DNA of 64,000 bases. Origin: Anniella stebbinsi. Taxonomy: Eukaryota > Chordata > Lepidosauria > Squamata > Anniellidae. This document shows positions 30,939-44,800 of this stretch, piece after piece. A program made the translations under genes and the position numbers. A model generated the notes under the pieces. It saw only the letters and a program-made list of their open reading frames with translations. It was not told the DNA's origin and did no database searches. The stretch is from the NCBI GenBank assembly GCA_029215795.1, contig JARDYH010000001.1, forward strand, positions 357,888,154-357,952,153, read 5' to 3'. Position 1 is the stretch's first letter; every line of letters begins with the position of its first letter.

Positions 30939-33102
30939 CTAGTGAGATGTAAGGGGAAATGCATTTAAAATTAAAAGAGATATTTGAAAGCATATTGTTA
31001 AAACAAAGAAAACTATCATTAACAAGGTATATGGTTCATAAAGTATACTTAAGGGTAGCAGAAGGTAACATTTGTATACATAGAGCAGAACTATAAAAAT
31101 TAGTGGAAAAATGAGGGCATCCAAGGTGTATATGTTCTGTACACTCAGTGGCCTGGTTCACACAATCATAGCTAGGGAAATAAGCCACAGTGGTTTATTT
31201 CCCGCACTGTCTGCTCGGGAGGATTTGCATAATTACCTTCACCAATGTGGCTTGCCATGTCATGCGAACCCAACAAGGGTGGCTTGTTGCCATGGCTAGG
31301 AGGCCACCCTAGAAACCTAAAACAGCCCATGGGATCTGGGTAGCTTGTTAACCATGACAACAAGTCATTCTTGCTGGCTTCACATGACACCGCAAGCTGC
31401 ACCAGCGAGGGTAATTATACAAATCTCACCGACGTTTGGGGTAGGGGAAATAAATTTGTGCAGAATAGTATAGAGGAAGAAATTACATTTATCAAGGAAG
31501 GAAACAAAGCTGAACAACAAAAAATGTGCACAGACCAAAAGGGGAAAAAAAAGAATTAAAGTAGCTGAAAACAGCATTGTAATACAGTTCATTCAGAGTA
31601 TTGCAGGAACACACAATATGCCCTTCTATGTAAACAAATACATAAATAAATAAATAACTCAGAGCCCAAATGCATTATCAGTTTTGATACAGGCCATTTG
31701 CTGTAGATGTGTGCTAATTTTAACATCCTGCTACAATTGAAGGTTACTGTCCCTTTAGTAGTGTAAAACCTTTTAAATGGTGAGCATATACCTTCAACAG
31801 TATTTCCTAGAGATTATTCACCAATATAACAGCACTTTTTTTTTTTATCTGTGAGAGTCAGTTTTTAAAATGTCACCTGTACATGAAGTATGTTGCTTTT
31901 AATGACAGGGAACAACATATCTTAGCACAACAAGCTTAGATCCCCAATGTCTCTTTAATCAGTATGCCCTATTTCTATTGCTATTGGTGAAACCAGTACA
32001 TTCTATTTTTATTGCCTTTGGTGATGGGACATTTTTTTAAAATGAAAAAAAATGAGTGGTTGGGTTGGGTGTAACATAAAAGGTTCATGAAAAATAAAAC
32101 ATGATGTTTGTTGCGGATTCCTGCTTGTTTCTCCCCTTATGCCACCATTCAATTAGTACCCCAGTCCACAGATCTTCACATGCAGCAGCAGGAGAGTTGT
32201 GCACATAAACAACTACATGTAAGGTAGGGTTGTATGAAAATTCCATTTGGTGGGTGAAAACGTGATGGATTTTTCCAGTTTGGCCCTGATGGATTTCGTT
32301 CTGTTTCCCCCAACTGAAGTTGACTGGAACTGTAGTGAGTCAATCAAATACATGGATTCCAGGGTTTTTTAAATGGTGGAAATTTCTGTAAATTGTAGTG
32401 TGTGTGTGTATCTTGAAATTTGCACAGCTTGTGTTATTATTATTTTTTAAATCTCCCAGCCCTTTGCAAGTGTGCAAGAGCTGTCTGATATGTGTAGACT
32501 TGCTTTATCAATTTCCTTGTACGTTTCAGCTGTCATTGGGAGCACCCAAGTGGAGCAGGTAACGTACAAGGAAACTGACCAAGTGAGACTTCATATAGGC
32601 TAATTTGTGCACAGGAAAAATAATAGACAAAGGAGGAATCCATTTGTGCAGTTCAGAAACACTGAAAAAATGTGAACGAAGCAAGTGTACCAAATTGGGG
32701 GGGGGGAACACACAATACCTCCCCCTTGACAATGTAATCCTCTCACCATTAAGTGTTGAACTGACACTTGTCAGTGTTCTTCTCCCTTTCAACACTTCCC
32801 CGCATCTTCAGCAAGTCCAGAAAGGTGAGTTATTGGCTCCCTCTGCTTTCGCAGCTACTTCTCAGAGTACTTACACCTCTTGCATATACTTCCCTTCTGT
32901 ATACTGCCCAAACTTTACATTTGTGCAACTTTAGAGGTTGGGAAGTAATTGGAGGGGAGATTTGCCCAAATTTAGAGGCTAGGGAGGGGAAAGTTACCCA
33001 GACTGTCTGCATGCTCACATATGGAACATTTGAGTGGTGCTGGGTTGCCTCCTTTGAAAGCAGTGTGGTGAAAATGGTTTTACAACCCATTCGCTGCATT
33101 TT
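30939..33102. other. intergenic spacer between copies
   Basis: A degraded GGCCTGGTTCACACAATC foldback near 31149-31430. Otherwise A/T-rich sequence with no coding similarity seen. Confidence 0.5.
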
Positions 33103-33462
33103 AGGCCCCCTCCACAAGGATGCGCTTTTGCGCCCGGTTCGGGGATTATGCGCATTATCGCGGAGGCGCATTTACTCCTAATCCCTCTGCACGGGAGGCG
33201 GCGAGAGGCGGCAAAGCGCATTAATTGATGTCCAAAAAGCGCTTTACAAGAAGTTAATGCGCATAATCGCTTGTTCACACGGCGAAAATGCGCTTTAACA
33301 GCCGGAGCAAAATAAAAGTCGCTATTTAATGCGCATTCGATAATGCGCATAATCCGGGAGATAACGCGCCTCTACGCCCGTTTTGCGCTCCGCTGGTGTG
33401 GAGGTAAAATTTATAATGAGCCTTCAAAGAGCATTAAACCTCTCTTGTGGAGGTAGCCTTAG
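33103..33462 (-). mobile_element. GCGCATTA-rich repeat, copy 2
   Basis: Inverted homolog of 25069-25433 along its whole length (GCCTCTCGCCGCCTCCCGTG block, GGGCGTAGAGGCGCGTTATC block). Produces a spurious 111-residue open frame. Confidence 0.75.
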
Positions 33463-33520
33463 ACAGTCTTACCCTTAATTTAAAAGGGTGCCCTGAGTTT
33501 TAAGAAATCTGAAAAACACT

Positions 33521-33748
33521 GGCTGCATTCAGACAACACAATAATCACCTGGGGGGTGGGGGAAACAATCATCAGTTGTATTGACTATCATGTCGTCCGA
33601 ATGCTGCCATAGTCAACTCAGCACCGATCCTAATCTACACCACGGTTGATTATTTATTACCATGTTGTGTGGGGAGTACCCCCTAGATGAACAACTGTAA
33701 AGTTGATTATTACCCCACCATTGATTATCATGTTGTCTGAATGCAGCC
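33521..33748. mobile_element. foldback element, GGCTGCATTCAGACAACA ends
   Basis: 228 bp, GGCTGCATTCAGACAACA and TGTTGTCTGAATGCAGCC are perfect inverted ends; flanked by ACT at both sides (33518-33520, 33749-33751). Confidence 0.8.
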
Positions 33749-34392
33749 ACTGTGTATGTAGATAGAAAGACACACAATATTGCTTATTATATTGTTCACT
33801 ACTTATATAGTTTACTATTCTTTTGTGGCAGTTAATTGTTTGGGAGCTGGTGGGGAAAAAATCCTCAGGAGAAGAGGAAACAGAAGGAACTGAAAAACTG
33901 TGGACTGTGGTAAATACCAGGCTAATCTGTCACAGAAAGAATAGGGGTCTCATGTTTTCTTAAAAAGGTGCCATTAAAAAACAGGACATCTTTCTTTTCA
34001 CATCCCGTCCTCCCATTTTTAAAGAGGCATTCTTACAAGAATAGACAAACAATAGAGAAAGGGCTATAAATAGCTATTAGCTAGCTGATATTCCCATTTT
34101 AATGGTTTTAACCAACAATAGAGGGTTTAATGTTGTCTTGTTTAAATACATTATTGATTTTCATATCATTATATTGTTGAACACCGCCCTGGTGACACTT
34201 GTGGGAAGGTAGTATATACATATTATAAACAAACAAATCCTTAGAAGCAGCTGTATGCCACTGAATATATTCACTAGTGCGGTGGTTGTGGTCCATGGAC
34301 CATGGCCAGGGTGGCCCACTCCCTTCATGTATCTAGCTGACCACTGTTAGAAACAGGATGCATTAGAAGCCCCTTCAGTTTGACACATCCAG

Positions 34393-34713
34393 TAGGCTGA
34401 CCATATGAAAAGGAGGACAGGGCTCATGTAACTTTAACAGTTGTAGAGAAAAGGGAATTTCAGCCAGTGTCATTTGTATGCAGTTAGTCCCTGGTGAAAT
34501 TCCCTCTTCATCACAACAGTTAAAGTTGCAGGGGCCCTGCCTTCTTTTGTATATGGTCACTCTAGTATAGTGCCTGCAACTTTTAGTTGTTGTGATGAAG
34601 AGGGAATTTCACCAGGGACTAATTGCATTCAAATGACCCTGGCTGAAATTCCCTTTTCTCTACAACTGTTAAAGTTGCATGAGCCCTGTGCTCCTTTTCA
34701 TATGGTCAGCCTA
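34393..34713. mobile_element. palindromic hAT-like element, TAGGCTGACC family, copy 2
   Basis: Both ends TAGGCTGACCATATGAAAAG in inverse. Direct repeats ACATCCAG and ACATTCAG (7 of 8). Confidence 0.88.
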
Positions 34714-34806
34714 ACATTCAGGCCCTTTTTTATTATGTCATTCAAGATTTCAGGTCTTCTTAATCTTTCTGCACTTCATTTTGAGAACAGGTATGGGAAA
34801 TGGTCG

Positions 34807-35001
34807 GAGAGCCAGCGTAGTGTAGTGGCTACAGTGTTGGACTGGGAGTGGGGTGACCAGAGTTTTAGTCCTCACTCAGCCATGGAAACTCACTGGTCCA
34901 CTTTGGGCCAGCCACCCTCACAGGGTTGTTGTTGTGAGGATAAAATGGAGAGGATTATGTATGCTTAAAGGAGGGATATAAATGTAATAAATAAATAAAA
35001 T
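34807..35001 (+). mobile_element. tRNA-derived SINE (squamate type)
   Basis: GAGCCAGCGTAGTGTAGTGG head, CAGGGTTGTTGTTGTGAGGA body, AATGTAATAAATAAATAAA tail. Confidence 0.85.
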
Positions 35002-35329
35002 GGTGAGGATGTTTGCTTAAAAATCATTGAACCTCAGCCTGTTACACCAGAAAGGGCTTTTTCTTTCCCTCCAACTTGTTTGAACGGGCTCAGGTTAAAA
35101 ATAATAAACGAAAATAAAGAAGGTCACTTCGTATTTGCAGCCTTTTGCTTTCCCGCATTGAGAACTGCCGGGGCTGATGGAGGGTGTTTGGTGGGTGAAA
35201 AAGAAGAAAGCCCTTGACAGGCATTGAGGCGACTCTCGATAAACAGGCAGGGCGACTCTTCACCCAACCTTTGCCTCAGGCGCACAAGCGGCTTAATGGG
35301 AGGAAGGGGGAGGAGGGTCTTCACTTTCA

Positions 35330-35512
35330 CTTAGCTCCCTCCCCCGCATGGGGGTGGGTGGGCAGGTCGAGGCCGCGGCCAATGAGAGCCCGCGAGTCCG
35401 GACAGGGGCGGTGCTAAGAGCCGGCATATGGATGCCCATGTTGCCCGGGTCCCGGTATCCGCACTTTTAGCCACCCACCAACTCAGGCAGGTAACTGGGC
35501 TGAGAAGCCATC
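35330..35512 (+). promoter_or_regulatory. GC-rich promoter and 5' leader of ASPG copy B
   Basis: CpG-dense stretch directly before exon 1, with a CCAAT motif near 35379 (GGCCAATGAG) and a GC box near 35405 (GGGGCGG). No TATA box in the usual place. Three ATGs at 35428, 35432 and 35438 lie before the main start and are out of frame or closed, so translation could be modulated if transcription begins upstream of them. Transcription start is not determined. Confidence 0.6.
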
Positions 35513-35678
35513 ATGGCAGAGCAGCAGGACAACGAATGCAACGCGCTGGGCAGATCCCTCTCGTCCACCGAGCCCGCTTTGGCCCTAGAGATTGGGGGTG
35601 GCTGCGGAGCCATGGCCGAAGTGCGGGTGCTGGTGATCAACACTGGAGGGACGATCGGGATGGTGCCTCAGTCGGGGG
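35513..35678 (+). CDS. ASPG: ASPG copy B exon 1
   Basis: Start chosen at 35513, the first ATG in frame (CATCATGG), giving a 55-codon exon. A second in-frame ATG at 35612 with a better context (GCCATGG) would give [17 protein letters not shown], whose N-terminus is nearer the usual family length, so initiation there is a real alternative. TGGTIGM holds the first catalytic threonine. Donor GTGAGT. Confidence 0.9.
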
Positions 35679-38600
35679 GTGAGTTGAGTGCCTGAAAGAG
35701 TGGGATCTTGGAGGACCAGGGCATCGAGCAGTGTGGGGGCAGCTTGGAGGCTGTCCTGCGATGCTACAATGGTGGCTCCCCCCACCACCACCACCACCGC
35801 ATACACACTCTAGGCAGAATTCCTGACAGGTAGAAATTCAGCAGGGGTAGCTTTCTCCCATCACTGGGGCAAAAAGATGCATCTGCAGTATTTCCGCCTG
35901 GCACACAGGTGATTGAGGCATCTCTATGCAAAGGGGGCGGTTTCCTAAGGTAGCCCTCCCAAACCTGGTACCCTCCAGTTGGACCACAATTCCTGGCATT
36001 CCTGCTGGCAGGGTCTGATGGGAGTTGAAGTACAGAACATCTGGAAGGCAACGGGATGGGAAAGGCTGCCCTAAATAGGGTTTGTGGTCCAGTGGTAGAA
36101 CATATGCTCTGCACACGCAAGACCCCAGGTTTAATCCCTGGCATCACCTGGTAGGGCGGGTCAGTACAGATGTAAACTGCACCTACAGAAATTGCCACCT
36201 ATTCCGCAATTGGCTCTGCTCACAATCCGAGCTGTTTTAAAAGATTGGCGGGAAAAAGGTGAATTTTCTTCTTCTTCACTTCTTTCAGTCTTATGGTTAT
36301 GGGCGAAATGGGGATTCTAATCTGTTTTGGTAATGTGTATGGAAAGAAGGGAGAAAGTTATTTGAGTTTAATTAACACAAAATTTCAGCATATGGCTGCT
36401 GCCTGCCCCAAGATCACTTCGTTCTCCAGTTCATCACACTCACTGAACTCTCACTTAAGCACATACTGGAAAAAGTGGGAAATATTTACCCTTCTGACAC
36501 TCTTTAACCATCCTGACCAATCTGCGTAATGTGATTTTGAACGTGCCTCCTCTATAAGACGAAAACAACACTGTTATCTAAGGGCTCATGTTCAAGATAA
36601 TAGGCTAGTCGCCTCCTAACAGCTTGTAGTTTTCAAAGTCAGGGTGGCTAAAAATAAAGAAGAGTGACATTTCTCCATGCCTTTGATGTGGGCTTATCCA
36701 CATTAGTAATTATGAATAAAGAAGTGAGGTATAAAATCACGATTTACGACCAAAGTAAATGTGATATATCAGGAGTTACCAAAACAAAAACTATTTTTTT
36801 TTTAAAAAAAAATTCCCACAGGTAAAATCAACCATGTGTGTTTCTAAATTGGACTGGCAAAGGGGTTGTTTTTAACCCTCCATGTGCCAATCCCACTGAC
36901 CCCACCGTAACTGCTATTTATCCAGCAGGAGGAAACTCATAGTTTCTCCCATGCAAAGCAAATGGGAGCATCTAGGATGGGCTTGGAGATCAAGATCAGA
37001 AAAATAGCATGCAGGAAGTGTTACCCTCCCCTTCTGCCAAGACTATGACTCCAGTCCAATATAGGGACACATAAGACCATAAGAAGAGCCATGCTGGATC
37101 GGAACGAGGGTCCATCTAGTCCAGCACTCTGCTCCCACAGTGGTCGACCAGCTGTCGACCAAGAACCCACAAGTAGGACATGGATGCAACAGTACCCATC
37201 CACCTATGTTCCTCAGCAACTAATATATGCAGGCTTACTGCCTCTGATATTGGAGGTAACACATAGCCATCAAGATCAGTAGTGATTGATGACCTCCTCC
37301 TCCAGGAATTTATCCAACTCCCTTTTAAATCCACTTATACTTTATTTATTTTATCCTGCTCCTCAGCCAAAAAGGCTCCTGAAGTGGCTTACATAAAATC
37401 AGTAAAAATAAGATAGTTCCTGCCTGCAGGCCTACATTCAAAAACGACACAGCACATAAGTAAAAAGGAATGAGCAGGGAAGAGGAAAAATGAAGCAGCC
37501 CTTTAGTAGGGCTGGTAGAATGGCCCTGCGCCCCTTTCTCATCTCCCTTTTTATAGACTGCTGGAATGGCTGGTAATGGCGACAGATGAGGGATGAGGAT
37601 CCTTCATGGACGAGGTCTTTCATCAGGACAGCTTCCTCTGTCATCTCCCTCTGTACATACCCATGGCTGTGGATGAACCCACTCCTTTACTTTCTTATCA
37701 AACCTACTTATGGGCTCAGTTCAGGCAACACATTAGTCAACACCATGTGAAAATTCCACTCAACGGTTGAGTTTTAGGAGGTACACCCCACACAACATGT
37801 TCTAACTCCACCGTTGTGTAATTGTCAATTACTGTGGCATTGAGTAAAATCCATTGTATGTTTGATTGAGAGTTTCTGTGCCCTCTCTCCTCCCCAGTAC
37901 TCCTGATGGTATCCCATCAGCCATTGCTGCAAAAAACCAGTCCCAGCGGCTCTCCTAGAGTGGCACTCACTCCTTTCACTTCCCTTGCCAGAGAACTCTG
38001 TAGCCAGTGGGAAAAGTCAACACAGTGGAAAACTCCACAGAGCCCTCCACACAACATGCAACATAACAGTTGTGCAGGAACTCTCCTCTGCACAGTGTGG
38101 ATATTCTGCGTGGAGTGTTTTCCAAAAAACCTCCACTGTTGCGTGGAGTTTTCCCACCAGACAACACATTTCTCAACAGTGGTGTAAAAGCTCCACTATG
38201 GAGTTCTAAAACCACCGTTGAGAAATTTGTTGTCTGAACTGAGCCATTGACTGACTTTACTACTTTAGGGCTCCGGTTTTATGCCCATTTACCTGGGAAT
38301 GATGAGACTGACTTCTGAGTAGACATGTGTAGGATTGCCACTGTGTAGGCTGACCAGATAAAATCCAGGTCAGGGCTCATGTAACTTTAACAGTTGTAGA
38401 GAAAAGGGAATTTCAGCCAGTGTCATTTGTATGCAATTAGTTCCTGGTGATATTCCTTCTTCATCACAACAGTTAAAGTTGCCGGCACTATATTAGAGTT
38501 ACCACATACAAAAGAAGGTAGGGCCCCTGCAACTTTAACTGTTGTGATGAAGAGGGAATATCACCAGGAACTAATTGCATACAAATGACACTGACTGAAA

Positions 38601-41600
38601 TTCCCTTTTCTGTACAACTGTTAAAGTTACAGGAGCCCTGGCCTGGATTTTATCTGGTCACCCTACCACTGTGCGAACATGGAATGTTTTGTGCATAACT
38701 GTCGACTATAATTTAAAGTATAAGAGTGCAATCCTATGCATGTTTAGACAGAAAAAAGCCCTACAATTCCCAGCATTGTCCAGCTAGCTGTTTGCCTCAC
38801 ATCTGGACTTTACCCCTAAGCTAGCCTGCTGCCATCAGATGAGGTGAAGGATGCTGCCCAGAATCAGAGTTGTAGTAAGACTCAACTGCCAGTCTCATCA
38901 ACGTTTATAATTGGAATGGGGAGCATGTCATATCCTTTGACACAAGTAGCAAAATGTCTTGGTCTGGCCCTAGCTTGGACCAAATACTTGAAGATCCTCT
39001 GCAATATTTGAAAATACTCTTTTTTAGCATCAAGTCATAAGAACGCCACTTATTTTGTAATCAAGGCAAACATACAAGCAAATACAGAAAAGAGCAACTA
39101 AAATGATCAAGGGGCTGGAGCATCACCCCTGTGAGAGAAGGTTACAGTAGCTGAGATTGCTTAGCTTGGAAAAAAGGAGGCTAAGGGGAGACATGATAGA
39201 GGTGTACAAAATTATGCATGGTGTGGAGAATGTGGATAGGGGGGCATTTTTCTGCCTCTCCCATAATTCTAGAATCCGGGGTTATCCCATAAAACCAATT
39301 GGTGGGAGATTCAGGACAGATAAAAGGAAGGACTTCTTCACACAGCACATAGTTAAACTATGGAATTCACTACCACAAGATGTAGCAATGGCCACCAATT
39401 TGGATGGCTTTAAAAGGGGGTTGGATAAATTCCTGGAGGAGAAGGCTATCGATGGCTACTAGTCCTGATAGCTATGTGCTACCATCTGAGGCAATTGCTG
39501 GGGAACATGGTTAGTGAAAGATAGGCAGGAGTATGAACCCATGATGTTGTGGATGACATTATTAGGTTCTCTAATAATGTTGCTAGAGTAGATATGGGGA
39601 CAGGGTGGTCACTGGGTCTGCTGCAGGATCTGATTCCTGTGTCTGTATCTTTGTTACTTGGTCTGCTGTTGCTGGCGAGTAACAACAGACCAAGTTTTAA
39701 GTTGGGTGGCTATCTGTAGTTATGTAGAGTCCTGCGAGAGAGATCATCATTCAGGATGGGTTACAGAGATTTGATGATAACATTTCAGTGGTTTTAGCTG
39801 AGAACTGTTGGTGAGTGACAACTAGGGGGTGTTCTGTGCTGTAGTAGATTATTTTTGGGTGCCAATACGGCCCTGTTGATCTCCCCTCCCAGTTCATTGG
39901 ATTGGTCTTGTAGTCTGGGAAAAGCCTGTAAGTCTCTGCCCAAAACAAGTCTGACCAGAAATGGTTGTGTTGTAGAGCTTGGCTGTAGTCAATGGATTTT
40001 GGGGTGCATTCTGGGTAGAATTTAGAGGTGTGTTGTGATGGTCAGAAGATTACTGATATAAGGTGATTCTTACGGGCAGCATCCTACGGTGTCGTTCGGC
40101 TAATGTAAATTACATTGCAGTAGCGTCGGAGACCTTTAGCGCAATACTCCTGAGGTGTGTTTTCTGGGGAATCCTGTCGTGCAGGCTGATACTATTGCTG
40201 TTGCACTAGGGATCTCTTATGCTAGCTAAGCATAATTTGCATTAGGGGAACGACAAAGTAGGATGCTGCCCAATATGTTCATTAACTTTTGTGAGCCGCC
40301 CGGAGAGCTTTGGCTATCAGGCAGTTTGTAAATGTAATAAATAAATAAATAAATAAATAATGATGATGTACTTGCACAGTAATGTCCAGAAAGGGAGGCT
40401 GTTGTGTGGACTGGTCTGGGCTCGGCTTGATGGTGGGGTGAAGATTTATCCGAGTCCTGGTGGAACCCTTCCCTAACGAGTTCAGATAATAGAAATACTG
40501 TAGGAAATTTTGAGACAAAGGTAATTTCAGGCATATGAAAGAGGCAGAGGTAAAATGGCTGTATGGACCAACCTTTGCTTTTCACCTTTTAAACACAACT
40601 TGACCTGGAAAAAAGCGAAAGTCTTGCTCAATATGGTCCATGTCCCAGACAAGTCAAAACCACAGAAAACAAGTTGGGAGATTTCCTTCGAATTTGAGTT
40701 GTAAACGTCACGTATGCATCATGCCCCAATTACTTACAAGAAGATGGACGTTAAGAATTTATTTATTCATTTCAGTTATATATCACCCAATAACCGAAGA
40801 GTCCAGTATGCATCTTCCTATTTTCTCATACTAAGGCTGTGATCCTATACCAATTTACTTGGGAGTAAGTCCCACTGAATTCAATGGATTTTTTTTAAAA
40901 AAGAGAAGACATAAATAGGCTTGTGCTGTTAACTTCAATCTGTCATGGGTGCTGGTCATTAGAAAAACCCTATATGGGAATATTTTAAAGACATGCCCTC
41001 TATAGGTAAAAAGGATAGCATGGAAAATATATACAGTGAGACAAAGAGATGTAAAGTCTGCTTGTGAGGATGAAACGATGTAAATAATATTGTATTTAGT
41101 TGTAAATTAACATGGCTTTGGTGGTCAGATTTGCACCGTTGTTCAAGAAATGAATTCAAAAGTTTGTACTTCAACTCCCATTAACCCCAACCAGCATGGC
41201 CAATGGTCAGGAAGGGTGGGAGTTGTTGTCCAGATCATGGCGAAGGCTGCTTTAGCTAAACACGCATAGGATTGTTTCCTAAATGTAATGAAATGTGATA
41301 CTAAGTAGGCTGACCATATGAAAAGGAGCACAGGGCTCATGTAACTTTAACAGTTGTAGAGAAAAGGGAATTCAGCCAGTGTCATTTGTATGCAATTAGT
41401 CCCTGGTGAAATTCCCTCTTCATCACAACAGTTAAAGGTGCAGGCACTATACTAGAGTGACCATATACAAAAGAAGGCAGGGTCCCTGCAACTTTAACTG
41501 TTGTGATGAAGAGGGAATTTCACCAGGAACTAATTGCATACGAATGACACTGGCTGAAATTCCCTTTTCTCTACAACTGTTAAAGTTACATGAGCCCTGT

Positions 41601-41792
41601 CCTCCTTTTCATATGGTCAGCCTAATACTAAGCAACAAAGCGCACACAGAAGAAACATACCCAGATGAATTTTAAAGTGTTTTATTGGTATTTGAATGAC
41701 GTATTGGTTTTTAAGTGTTTTAATCAGTTTTGTATTTTATGTTTGACGCTGTTCCCCGCCTCGATCCGTTGATCCGTTGGGAGAGGCGGGTA

Positions 41793-41830
<38 letters not shown>

Positions 41831-44800
41831 ATTATTATTATTATACATGCGCAGGTGTGTTGTAGCATCAGGCACTATGTGTGCAAATTACAACTACAAA
41901 CTGCTGTGCATCTTCACCCTGCCCTGGACAAATTCCTGTGGGCACCCATGCCTATGTTTGCTATCCTAAACATCCTTGCAGCTCCATTCTCTGTCTATTT
42001 ACTTGGAAGTAATTCCCACTACTGTGACCAGTGGATTTACTTTGAGGTAAATGTGCATACAATTTCAGCCCTAAGTTCAATGAGACTTAAGTCTAAGTCA
42101 ACGTTTATTTATTTATTTATTTATTTATTTATGTGTAGCATTTACATACTGCTGAATAGAATAAAATCTCTCAGTCATATAGCTGGGCTGTTCAACTATT
42201 TTCCTTATCTACATTTTCCAGTACAGAGTAACGAATCTGTGATACATTAAAATTAGGAACTTCATTATTTTATCTTCAGTGGTACAGTTGGGGGTGTTTA
42301 TTTGGTTTTGCCCAAAGGCTAATAAAAGAAGATGGTTGTGTGGGTGTGGGTGTGGGTGTGTGGGTTTGCACCTCAGCGTTATTTTGTTGTTAAAATGCAT
42401 TAATTAATTTTAATGTGTCTGTGTGGTTGAAATCTCCAGTAACACCTTCATCCACTAGGAGCAGATTTCCCTAACCAGCACAAGCCAGGGGAGATTAGTT
42501 GAACCAAAGGATGGAGTTATATGTCTCCTGGTTCCCCACGGCTGTGGGGCAGACCCTCAGGAGAATGGGGTGGAAAGGCTCCTCCCTCAGCATGGCTTTG
42601 CTCAGGCAGGGCGGGCACAATGCGTCCAGCTGTGACAGCTGTTTAAGTTTGCTTGAAGGATTCACTGTATCACACTAAGGATTATTCCAACCATCGGAAG
42701 CCAGGTCCATTTGCTTGTCTTAAACAAAATGGCTTGCTCTTTGACCCAACTTTCATTTTCCGTTTCTGAGTTCTATGGAAGTACCGGCTGATGTTTTATA
42801 TGGCTTTGCCATATATGGCTGATGTTTTATATGTGTCAGCCTTTAATGAAACGGTTTGTTCCTGATCCAAATTTCATTTTGCATTTCTGTGTTCTGTGGA
42901 AGTACAGCTGGCAGCTAGATTCTTCAGTTACATTCTTAAGTGGATTCTTTAGCTATTTTTGACTTGAAGCAACCTATTTCCTGGTTTACTTTTCAGATAG
43001 TTTGCTTCTCTTTATAAGCCCTCCCCCCCAAAGCTAGTGACTTACCTCTGGATATTTAATGCAGCTTTTCCTTCCTTGTTCTCTTTCTGATTAAGTCAGC
43101 GGATTGCAAAAGCTGCATTTCTCATACTCATTGTGAGCACTGTCCTAAGCAAACATTTCAAATGCTTAATCAGTAACTGCAACTATGTCTAATCATTGAT
43201 GCACAAATTTGGGCTGTATACAATGTTTAACTTCATACAACCAACCAGTTCCAAATTTCTAGGAAATTTCCATTCTGGTACCTAGGATTTTTCCAGCCTT
43301 GCAACTCATTATGACTATTTGAGCAAAGAATTAATTTGGGGCATGCTGCTGGCCCAGTCGTAATAGGTCAGAAGCTCTATTAAAGAATGGCAACAATTCA
43401 GTGTCATACTTGTGAAAAGAAGCGTTAAATAAATAAATAAATGATTAAATAAATACATAAAATCAGCCATGGAAAATGCTCCAGTTTGAACAGACCTGAG
43501 GCCTTGGGAGATAAGGGTTTAACCCTTCTCCCTCATGCTGTTACCCTGATTAAAATAAACTTCCACTTGCTCCACTATCAGAGGAAGTACACCTATCCAG
43601 TTGCTGGGGAACATGGGTGGGAGGATGCTGTTGCACCCATGTCCTGCTTGTGGTTCCCTGGTCGTCAGCTGGTCGGCCACTGTGTGAACAGAGTGCTGGA
43701 CTAGATGGCCCCTCAGTCTGATCCAGCAGGGCTCTTCTTTTGCTCTTAATACACGCAGCTTCACTCAGGTCCCACCCAAGTGTTTATGCCTTTGTCTTGC
43801 TATGCAGGAGCATCATGTTTCAAACTAACCTAAGATTATATCCCAAGGACCAGTTGCTCTCAGTGAACCTGTAGTCACTTTCCGCTCTTCTGGTAAGGCC
43901 TTTGTAAGGTCCCCGTGACCAAGAATCTTCCTTATAGGACATTTACTCCTTGTGTTTGGTGTCATTTCCTTGTATATACTTTGAGTAGATGAAATCTTAA
44001 TGATCAGCTAAGAAATAAAAAAAGACATTTGTTTTACTCCCGGTTTTCTTTTTCTTTTCTTCCTCCTGTTTCTCAGGTCTTGCTCCTGAGGCCAACAAGT
44101 TAGCAGCGGCCCTGTGGAAGATCCCAATTCTCCATGATGCGGTCTACACCAAGGAAACTGACCTGTATTACCGTTTGGGGCTTCGAGACGACACTTTGGT
44201 GCTTCCGTACGTATTGGGAACATGTAGCTCTTGCCGGAGTTCTGGATCTTCCTGTTAATTATCCTGAATGTTTGCCTTTTACCCTTGTGCAGAGCCCACT
44301 AGGGTTGTGCATATGCAGGTAAACAGAAGTACCATTAAATGAAAGCAGATTCCTGAGTATCTCAATTTGCATTTTTTAAAAGGCAAATTGCTAGCCCTTA
44401 TGGTGGAAGATATGCTTACTGAAATCTAAGAAGCCAGTAGGGTGGCTGAATAAGAGTTTCTGTGGTTAGGGGTAAGGTTTCAATGTACTGTGAAGCTCCT
44501 TTCCCCCATGACTATCAAAAGCAAAATAAACTATGCAAATTCAGGACAATCACGCAGATTTGCATCATTGACAGAATTCAGCTGATTTTTAAGGCAGGAT
44601 TTGGATTGTCTGGGATGAGGGTTGGTTCTGATCGCAATACCTTTGTGTAACTAAACACTTAAATGCTGCTGCTTCTGTTATTTAGATTTGAGCAGTAAAA
44701 AGGAAACGTATGTGTTCTTGACATTATTTATTTGTTGCACCGTGTCCTGCTTGTGGATTTCCGGTCGACAGCTGGTTGGCCACCGTGTGAACAGAGTGCT

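Noticed and set aside
33015..33350. 111-residue minus-strand open frame
   Set aside because: Lies inside the GCGCATTA repeat; the other copy yields a different broken frame, so not conserved coding.
41777..42250. 157-residue open frame with isoleucine/tyrosine runs
   Set aside because: Starts in a LINE tail and runs through AT and ATT microsatellites.
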